A DNA stretch of 11,920 bases from Flavipsychrobacter stenotrophus (GTDB lineage: Bacteria; Bacteroidota; Bacteroidia; Chitinophagales; Chitinophagaceae): assembly GCA_947379685.1 (NCBI GenBank), contig CANCOG010000102.1:1-11920 (forward strand), in the 5' to 3' direction. Under the pieces are notes generated by a model that was given only the letters and a program-made list of their open reading frames with translations, was not told the DNA's origin and did not search any database. The translations under genes were made by a program, and so were the position numbers. Of the stretch, positions 7,439-11,920 are shown one piece after another (within the stretch, counting starts at the first letter, position 1; every line of letters begins with the position of its first letter).

Positions 7439-7656
7439 GCCTGAACAGGCATTAATATTAATAGCCCCGGCACCCCAGGTGGACCAATATCGTAGCCAAC
7501 CCTTTCAGGGTTGAACAAAAAGCAGCAATCATATCCATCAAATAAATCACAAAAAGCTGTCTGCCGACTAGGCAGGTCATAGTACGGGCACCGCATCGGG
7601 CCGTATTTTATCTGAAACTGCCTCCTTGAGAGGCAAGCCCGTACTCGTACAGACAG
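7439..7656. other. Hairpin-rich intergenic sequence, possible repeat element or structured RNA
   Basis: The gap 7357-7735 is non-coding. Its middle holds many inverted repeats: GCCTG/CAGGC (7439-7450), the palindrome ATTAATATTAAT (7451-7462), CAACCCT/AGGGTTG (7497-7513), CTGCC/GGCAG (7561-7575) and TGCCTC/GAGGCA (7619-7634). Two longer pairings nest: CTGTCTG (7557-7563) with CAGACAG (7650-7656), and inside it AGTACGGGC (7581-7589) with GCCCGTACT (7637-7645). On the minus strand the outer stem is followed by CTTTTTG. This density suggests either a REP/MITE-like dispersed element or a small structured RNA downstream of tsf. The hairpin with the loop TTC in AACCCT-TTC-AGGGTT resembles short palindromes dispersed in some bacterial genomes, which is recollection only. 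Confidence 0.4.
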
Positions 7657-7677
7657 AGATTTGTGAGGCCCGAACAC

Positions 7678-7707
7678 AAAAAAAAGCCGGCACCCAAGAG
7701 CGCCGGC
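7678..7707 (-). terminator. Intrinsic terminator of the rplM-rpsI-rpsB-tsf operon
   Basis: On the minus strand GCCGGC (7707-7702) pairs with GCCGGC (7691-7686) around a 10-nt loop and is followed directly by eight T residues (7685-7678). This is a textbook rho-independent terminator, 28 bp after the tsf stop codon. Confidence 0.9.
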
Positions 7708-7735
7708 AATTCAAAAATATAATGAAACTTAATTA

Positions 7736-8578
7736 TTATCCACCAACAGCAATACGCTTGAAGCTAACAACAGTCAAACCCTTGCTAATAGAAGTAAGGT
7801 ATTCACCTACACTCTTGCCATTATCTTTTACGAAAGGCTGAGGTAACAAAGTATTGTCCTTGAAGAACTTGTTGAGCTTACCAACGGCAATTTTCTCAGC
7901 CATTTCGCCAGTTTTGCCTTCAGCCATGATCTGGTCGATAGCAATAGCCTTTTCACGGGCAATCATTTCTTCAGAAACACTGTCAGAATCAACAGCCAAT
8001 GGGTTCATAGCCGCGATCTGCATTGCTACGTCCTTACCGGCAGTAATGATAGCCTCTGTAGCTGGCTGGTTCATACCTACCAACACACCGATACGGTAGT
8101 TAGAGTGAATATAAGCCACAACCGCATCCGCAGAAACCTGTTCAAAACGGATGATATCGATCTTCTCACCAATCTTGGCAACAACTTCCATCAGTTTTTC
8201 ATCAACGGTAGCATTATCCATAGGCTGAGCCTTCAGTTCTTCAGTAGTTGTCACTCTGGAACTCAATGCGATATCAGCAATTTTATTAGTGAAGGCAATG
8301 AAATCTTCATTCTTAGCAACGAAATCGGTTTCAGAACTCAGGTTTACGATAATACCATAAGTGTTATCAGCAGAAGCCCTTGCCACTACAACGCCTTCTT
8401 TGGCATCGCGGTCGCTGCGGTTAGCCGCAACTTTCTGGCCTTTTTTACGCAGGTAGTCAATAGCTGCTTCAAAATCACCATTGCTTTCTGTCAGGGCTTT
8501 ACGGCAATCCATCATACCTGCTCCTGTCTGCTGGCGCAGCTTATTTACTTCTGCTGCTGATATTGTAACTGTGCTCAT
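7736..8578 (-). CDS. tsf: Elongation factor Ts
   Basis: EF-Ts is the guanine-nucleotide exchange factor that releases GDP from EF-Tu in the cytoplasm. The 280-residue product has the N-terminal UBA-like domain (residues about 5-45, VNKLRQQTGAGMMDCRKAL) and the core signature SSETDFVAKNEDF (about 81-93), whose Asp-Phe pair contacts EF-Tu. The later blocks YRIGVLVGMNQ and MQIAAMNPLAV follow. It is the last gene of the operon, 170 bp after rpsB, with a perfect hairpin in that gap and a strong terminator behind it. The ATG is fixed by the UBA domain beginning a few residues in. Length and motifs are ordinary. Confidence 0.97.
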   Translation of the reverse strand: MSTVTISAAEVNKLRQQTGAGMMDCRKALTESNGDFEAAIDYLRKKGQKVAANRSDRDAKEGVVVARASADNTYGIIVNLSSETDFVAKNEDFIAFTNKIADIALSSRVTTTEELKAQPMDNATVDEKLMEVVAKIGEKIDIIRFEQVSADAVVAYIHSNYRIGVLVGMNQPATEAIITAGKDVAMQIAAMNPLAVDSDSVSEEMIAREKAIAIDQIMAEGKTGEMAEKIAVGKLNKFFKDNTLLPQPFVKDNGKSVGEYLTSISKGLTVVSFKRIAVGG

Positions 8579-8632
8579 TTTATATTGTTCTTTTATGATT
8601 TTTTAAAGGAGTTTGCGAAATTCGTATTTTAT

Positions 8633-8662
8633 CATTAAAGCCCCAACTATGGGGCTTTAATG
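8633..8662. other. Perfect 13-bp hairpin between rpsB and tsf
   Basis: CATTAAAGCCCCA (8633-8645) is perfectly complementary to TGGGGCTTTAATG (8650-8662) around a 4-nt loop. It lies 86 bp after the rpsB stop and 54 bp before the tsf start. The GCCCC core flanked by AAAG/CTTT resembles a bidirectional intrinsic terminator, but no uninterrupted U-run follows on the minus strand. Partial termination or RNA processing here would lower tsf relative to rpsB. On the plus strand a T7 run begins eight bases after the stem. Confidence 0.6.
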
Positions 8663-8748
8663 AATTGTTATTTTTTTAGTTATTAGGTCCAGCTATTCAA
8701 CGTTCATAGTAAAATGCATGGAAACAAACACCTGCAAGCCATTAGAAA

Positions 8749-9792
8749 TTAGCGCTTTACAGGGCTTGGACGGCCACCTGGGCCACCCGGGCGATTGCCA
8801 CCGGCACCACCACCTGGACGGCTTCCGCCACCACCTGGTCCGCGGTTTCCACCACCTGCACCACCTGGACGGCTTCCTGCGCTACCCTGGCCAGCACGAC
8901 CAGTTCCACCGCCTGGTCCACGACCTGGTCCACCAGCACTACGGCCGGCGCCACCACCTGCACCGCCGCTGCCAGCTGCCGCACCGCGACCTCTGCCGCG
9001 ACCGCGACCGCGACCACCTTCGTTATCTTCTTCTGTAATTTCAAGACCACGAGTCCTTTCAGCCATTTCTTCAGCCGTTTCTTCGTCGTCTTTTACATTA
9101 GCCCTTTCCTGAAGACCTTCCATGATGGCAGCCATAAGGTAGTTGGTAATGATAGAAATTGATTTTGTTGCGTCATCGTTTGATGGGATAGCAAAGTCAA
9201 CCTTAGTAGGATCGCTGTTGGTGTCTACCATTGCGAATGTAGTGATACCGAGGCGTTTTGCTTCAGCGAGAGCGATGTGCTCATGGCTGATATCAACGAT
9301 GAACAATGCTGCTGGTGTACGACCCATCTGGGAGATACCACCCAACACTTTTTCCATTTTCTCCTTGCTGCGGGTAAGGGTAAGGCGCTCTTTCTTAGTA
9401 ACGCTATCCATTGTACCATCAGTAAGCATTTTTTCGATGCTCAACATCTTCTTTACACTCTGACGAATGGTTTGGAAGTTTGTAAGCATACCACCTAACC
9501 AACGCTCAGTAACAAATGGCATGTTAACTTTAGCAGCGGCTTCGGCAACTATTTCTTTTGATTGCTTCTTGGTTGCAACGAACATGATCTTCTTACCGCT
9601 TTTTGCGATAGACTTCATGGCTTGTGCTGCTTCGTCAAGGCCTTCAATTGTTTTGTTAAGGTCAATGATGTGAATGCCGTTCTTTTCAGCAAAGATGAAT
9701 GGCAACATCTTAGGATTCCATTTTTTCTTCAGGTGGCCGAAGTGAACGCCGGCTTCGAGCAACTGTTGATGCAATGTTTTATTATCTTCCAT
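8749..9792 (-). CDS. rpsB: 30S ribosomal protein S2 (uS2) with a long Gly/Arg/Pro-rich C-terminal tail
   Basis: Residues 1 to about 235 are a standard uS2. The N-terminus contains LLEAGVHFGHLKKKWNPKM, the middle contains FVTERWLGGMLTNFQTI, and the later core contains ALFIVDISHEHIALAEAKRLGI and DTNSDPTKVDFAIPSNDDA. It binds the 30S body-head junction near the platform and needs bS1-type partners in many bacteria. Usual length is about 230-260 residues, but this one is 347. After an acidic linker (about 234-257) comes a tail from about 259 rich in GR, GG and RPGG, ending RPSPVKR. The frame is continuous and the tail ends at a proper stop, so it is not an obvious frameshift product. It is third in the operon, 72 bp after rpsI, with tsf following. 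Confidence 0.97.
   Translation of the reverse strand: MEDNKTLHQQLLEAGVHFGHLKKKWNPKMLPFIFAEKNGIHIIDLNKTIEGLDEAAQAMKSIAKSGKKIMFVATKKQSKEIVAEAAAKVNMPFVTERWLGGMLTNFQTIRQSVKKMLSIEKMLTDGTMDSVTKKERLTLTRSKEKMEKVLGGISQMGRTPAALFIVDISHEHIALAEAKRLGITTFAMVDTNSDPTKVDFAIPSNDDATKSISIITNYLMAAIMEGLQERANVKDDEETAEEMAERTRGLEITEEDNEGGRGRGRGRGRGAAAGSGGAGGGAGRSAGGPGRGPGGGTGRAGQGSAGSRPGGAGGGNRGPGGGGSRPGGGAGGNRPGGPGGRPSPVKR
8752..9018 (-). repeat. Low-complexity RGG-like coding repeat (S2 tail)
   Basis: About 89 codons (S2 residues 259-347) encode almost only Gly, Arg, Pro, Ala, Ser and Asn. It opens with a run of five GR pairs, then irregular GGAGG, RPGG and NRGPGG units. On the plus strand the word ccacctgg and close variants recur many times. 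The segment is much richer in G+C than the S2 core. Such repeats can expand and contract by slippage, so length may vary between strains. Confidence 0.85.
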
Positions 9793-9831
9793 TTTAATAA
9801 TTTCTTGTTGGTTAAAAATAATTTTACTTGC

Positions 9832-9855
9832 AGAGACACGATATAGTATGTCTCT
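9832..9855. other. Small hairpin between rpsI and rpsB
   Basis: AGAGACA (9832-9838) pairs with TGTCTCT (9849-9855) around a 10-nt AT-rich loop, inside the 72-bp gap between the rpsI stop and the rpsB start. There is no U-run, so it is not a terminator. It could be an RNA-processing or S2 autoregulation element; that is speculation. Confidence 0.35.
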
Positions 9856-9864
9856 ACCCAGACA

Positions 9865-10257
9865 CTAACGTTTAGAGAACTGGAAGCTACGGCGTGCTTT
9901 ACGTTTACCGAATTTCTTGCGTTCAACTGAGCGGCTGTCGCGGGTAAGGAGGCTGAGTTTTTTCAGCAGCGGGCGATATTCAGGGTTGATCTCGCACAAT
10001 GCGCGGGAAATGCCCATCTTGATTGCTTCTGCCTGGCCTTTAGGACCACCACCCTGTACATTGATAACAATGTCGAATGATGTTTGTCCGCCTTCTATTG
10101 TTTTTAATGGCAACTCCACCTGATTCTGCAGGTACATAATAGGAAAATATGCCTTGTACTCTTTGCTGTTAACCGTTATATTGCCTGTTCCTTTGGCCAC
10201 GTATACACGGGCAACGGCTTCTTTACGGCGACCAACGGCATTTTTTTGTTTTTCCAT
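9865..10257 (-). CDS. rpsI: 30S ribosomal protein S9 (uS9)
   Basis: The 130-residue product has the family's usual length. It carries the N-terminal NAVGRRKEAVARVYVAKGTG segment, the central VQGGGPKGQAEAIKMGISRAL motif and the basic C-terminus ending FSKR. In known ribosomes this tail reaches the P-site tRNA on the 30S subunit. It lies 69 bp downstream of rplM, the near-universal L13-S9 pairing. Nothing is unusual about its length or motifs. Confidence 0.98.
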   Translation of the reverse strand: MEKQKNAVGRRKEAVARVYVAKGTGNITVNSKEYKAYFPIMYLQNQVELPLKTIEGGQTSFDIVINVQGGGPKGQAEAIKMGISRALCEINPEYRPLLKKLSLLTRDSRSVERKKFGKRKARRSFQFSKR

Positions 10258-10285
10258 TTTATATAGGAATGGTTTAAATAATTGC

Positions 10286-10311
10286 TGATTGTTAATTGTT
10301 GATTGTTAATT
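10286..10311. repeat. Short tandem direct repeat between rplM and rpsI
   Basis: The 12-mer tgattgttaatt occurs at 10286-10297 and again at 10300-10311, a 14-bp period, in the 69-bp spacer between rplM and rpsI. It is AT-rich, with no paired stem. It probably arose by slippage. Confidence 0.6.
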
Positions 10312-10326
10312 TGCTACCTGCAGGGC

Positions 10327-10767
10327 CTATTTCATTTCCTTAGGGTTCTGAGCTTTGTGTGGGTGCTCAGCGCCTTCGTAAACGAACATTTTCTTCACCA
10401 TTGCACGGCCTAAGCGGTTTTTAGGGAGCATACCTTTTACAGCGCGCTCGATCATAAGGTTAGGACGACGGTGAATCATTTCCTTAGCCATTTCGATCTT
10501 CTGGCCACCCGGATACATAGAGTAAGTCTGGTATTCTTTATCTTCCAGTTTGTTACCTGTGAGTATCACTTTACCTGAGTTTACCACGATCACATAATCG
10601 CCGGTATCGAAGTGAGGAGTAAAATAAACCTTATTTTTGCCGCGCAGTGTTGCAGCTATCCTAGATGCCATACGGCCAAGTGTCTGGTTGGTGGCATCAA
10701 CTACATACCAGTCACGTTTTACGATCTTTTCGTTTGCGGACTGAGTTCTAAAACTTAAGTGTCTCAT
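10327..10767 (-). CDS. rplM: 50S ribosomal protein L13 (uL13)
   Basis: The 146-residue product matches uL13, an early-assembly protein of the large subunit. Visible markers are RDWYVVDATNQTLGRMAS near the N-terminus, HFDTGDYVIVVNSGKVILTG in the middle, and the signature VKGMLPKNRLGR toward the C-terminus. It is the first gene of the rplM-rpsI-rpsB-tsf unit. A consensus promoter lies about 80 bp upstream, leaving a leader of about 70 nt, the longest predicted here. L13 regulates its own operon in E. coli, so a regulatory leader is plausible, but I cannot identify a known leader motif. Confidence 0.98.
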   Translation of the reverse strand: MRHLSFRTQSANEKIVKRDWYVVDATNQTLGRMASRIAATLRGKNKVYFTPHFDTGDYVIVVNSGKVILTGNKLEDKEYQTYSMYPGGQKIEMAKEMIHRRPNLMIERAVKGMLPKNRLGRAMVKKMFVYEGAEHPHKAQNPKEMK

Positions 10768-10845
10768 TTCTGTTAATGTATATTTTACTTTTTCCTGATT
10801 TCACCCCGGATAAAAAATCCTGAGCTATTAAAAAATTTGGGATGG

Positions 10846-10877
10846 CAAAGGTAAAAGGCGGTTACCACAGCACCAAA
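10846..10877 (-). promoter_or_regulatory. Promoter of the ribosomal protein operon, with 70-nt leader
   Basis: On the minus strand TTTG (10877-10874) is followed after 20 nt by TACCTTTG (10853-10846). Both elements and the spacing match the Bacteroidota consensus. The predicted transcript start is near 10840, so the leader spans about 10768-10840. It contains a small stem GGAT/ATCC (10808-10820). Confidence 0.75.
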
Positions 10878-11182
10878 TATTTTATTAAGATTTTTTGGGG
10901 TAGCATTGTAACTTACTGATTATCAATTAATTTATTGACAAAATATTTTTGAGTGCAGGCCATTTAGTACATAGTAAATAGTATTTAGTACGTGGTTTCG
11001 GGCTTCCAAACCAGAATTTTAAGGATTTTGGAATTGATAGAATTAGTTATCTGAACTATGGTTTTTGAGGATCAAGGTTTTTTCCTGATGCGGGCATTTC
11101 ATAGCTGATGTGCTGATTTGTAAGTGCAAGGATCTTAGCCACGGGTACAAAAAAGGTATAATGTATCGCATTGCATGTTCCT

Positions 11183-11287
11183 GCTAACGAGTGCAACAAT
11201 GAGTCGTGGAATTGTGGTTCGCAATATCCGAACAACAGATTGGATTTAGAGAGCCGCTACGTCTGTTCGGCAGCGCTGCGCTAACGA
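11183..11287. repeat. Hairpin element flanked by 8-bp direct repeats
   Basis: GCTAACGA occurs at 11183-11190 and 11280-11287, 97 bp apart. Between them CCGAACA (11228-11234) pairs with TGTTCGG (11264-11270). The pairing extends to GA/TC with a 3-nt bulge. It is followed at once by the perfect palindrome GCAGCGCTGC (11270-11279). It could be a small non-autonomous mobile element or REP-like unit. With a single copy in the window this cannot be decided. Confidence 0.3.
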
Positions 11288-11382
11288 TTGAGACAACTGG
11301 ACGGGTGTGGCAAATTGATTCAATACCAGTAACAAAATGCGATTATTTTAATTACCAATGAATAAGATTCAAATTTTTGGCC

Positions 11383-11390
11383 TATTTTTG
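11383..11390 (+). promoter_or_regulatory. Promoter -7 box for the secreted protein gene at 11407
   Basis: TATTTTTG is an exact TAnnTTTG box ending 16 nt before the ATG at 11407. The predicted leader is about 11 nt. I find no convincing -33 TTG at the expected distance. Confidence 0.55.
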
Positions 11391-11406
11391 GTAAAACAAC
11401 ACTCAT

Positions 11407-11920
11407 ATGAAAGTTACCTATTTTACTTTTTTAAGCTTCATATTACTAATGACCAGCGCTGGAGCTAAGGCTCAGTTGGTTAGTTGTAACGCCTTTTTAC
11501 AAGGCAATCATGCTGAGATAGGTATTAACTGGATGGGTGCCTATGGCTCGACAGTTGCTGCTCCTACGGGCTACCATCCTCAGGGAACAACCAGTGGCGG
11601 TCTATACAACAGCATTAGTTGCGGAAGCGCTTATACCAGCCCTTCGAATTTTTTGGGTTTCGTTGCTGACCCTAACCTCACGGGTTGGACAGCTTATTTT
11701 GGCGATTATTATATGCCCGGAGTTCCACAGGAAGGTTGGGCACTTGAGATAAAGGGGCATCGGGTATTAGCATACACCCCAACTGCTCAATCAACAGATT
11801 CAATCTTTCAGTTAACGGGGGGGAATATATCTTATTCTGCAACAGCAACATCGCAAACAAGTACCTGGGAAGGTGTTTTTGACAGTGTACAAGTGACACA
11901 GGTAACGACCATTGATACCG
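11407..11920 (+). CDS. Secreted protein of unknown function, C-terminus outside window
   Basis: The frame is open from the ATG at 11407 to the window edge (171 full codons). Residues 1-22 form a clear Sec signal peptide, with a hydrophobic core and an AKA-Q cleavage site. The mature part is rich in Gly, Ser, Thr, Tyr and Trp, with two early cysteines (VSCNAF, SISCGSAY) and segments such as GYHPQGTTSGG and GWTAYFGDYYMPGVPQEGW. This looks like a beta-rich exported protein. Large Bacteroidota proteins with this kind of start often end in a type IX sorting domain, but that end is absent here. I do not recognise a catalytic motif and cannot assign a function. It is divergent from the ribosomal operon and has its own promoter box. 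Confidence 0.85.
   Translation, partial: MKVTYFTFLSFILLMTSAGAKAQLVSCNAFLQGNHAEIGINWMGAYGSTVAAPTGYHPQGTTSGGLYNSISCGSAYTSPSNFLGFVADPNLTGWTAYFGDYYMPGVPQEGWALEIKGHRVLAYTPTAQSTDSIFQLTGGNISYSATATSQTSTWEGVFDSVQVTQVTTIDT

Larger units (their letters stand above)
10878..11406. other. 529-bp non-coding region between divergent genes
   Basis: No credible gene is seen in either direction; frames are short and broken. The left part (10921-11100) is AT-rich, with two copies of atttagtac (10962-10970, 10983-10991) and loosely repetitive gattttggaattgat-like text. That style is often seen in degenerate intergenic repeats of Bacteroidota. The right part has higher GC and contains an inverted-repeat cluster (see 11183-11287). 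The two ends carry the promoters of the flanking divergent genes. Confidence 0.6.

Noticed and set aside
7390..7677. Minus-strand 95-codon frame between tsf and arsC
   Set aside because: It spans the hairpin-rich sequence, begins directly after the tsf terminator, has no promoter box and an odd Cys/Trp/Pro-rich composition. I consider it a by-product of the palindromic sequence, although a search for homologues would settle it.
8718..9112. Plus-strand His/Arg-rich and Pro-rich frames and a minus-strand Val/Ala-rich frame over the S2 tail
   Set aside because: These are shadows of the low-complexity Gly/Arg tail of rpsB; the S2 frame is continuous with the conserved core.
11228..11279. tRNA or other classic RNA gene suggested by the GC-rich hairpins
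   Set aside because: No acceptor, anticodon and T-arm arrangement or T-loop consensus can be built from it.
11183..11287. Integron attC site suggested by the two GCTAACGA words
   Set aside because: There is no GTTRRRY core matching an inverse RYYYAAC core at the proper ends, and no cassette genes or integrase are present.

Overview
The window looks like a chromosomal segment of a Bacteroidota bacterium, most likely in or near the Chitinophagaceae. The evidence is: repeated promoter boxes of the Bacteroidota primary sigma type (TAnnTTTG, sometimes with an upstream TTG/TTTG about 20 nt away), start codons without convincing Shine-Dalgarno sequences, the gene order rplM-rpsI-rpsB-tsf, and large secreted proteins with Ig-like repeats. 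Taxonomy below phylum is inference.

Layout. Positions 1-3500 (minus strand) hold the first 1,166 residues of a very large secreted protein: a signal peptide followed by 14 complete and one partial bacterial Ig-like (Big_2-type) repeats. Its C-terminus lies outside the window. A 325-bp gap with two perfect hairpins separates it from radA (minus). Upstream of radA, on the same strand, is a small lipoprotein gene of unknown function. A divergent intergenic region (5822-6133) carries two back-to-back promoters and a doubtful 57-codon ORF. It is followed by a plus-strand AIM24/TIGR00266-family gene, which converges on a minus-strand ArsC-family reductase gene. The gap 7357-7735 contains a hairpin-rich, apparently structured sequence and the terminator of the next operon.

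Positions 7736-10767 (minus) are the translation operon, transcribed rplM (L13), rpsI (S9), rpsB (S2), tsf (EF-Ts). It has a good promoter upstream of rplM, a perfect hairpin between rpsB and tsf, and a strong intrinsic terminator after tsf. The S2 protein carries an unusual C-terminal tail of about 90 residues, rich in Gly, Arg and Pro. A 529-bp non-coding stretch follows, with degenerate repeats and a hairpin element. The window ends inside a plus-strand gene for a secreted protein of unknown function.

The genes do not form one pathway. The conserved core (ribosomal proteins, EF-Ts, RadA) is housekeeping, while the two ends hold secreted proteins. I see no defence system, CRISPR array, tRNA, rRNA or complete mobile element. 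The least ordinary items are the S2 tail, the Ig-repeat array, the structured RNA-like region at 7439-7656, and the promoter that overlaps the stop codon of a possible small gene near 6110.
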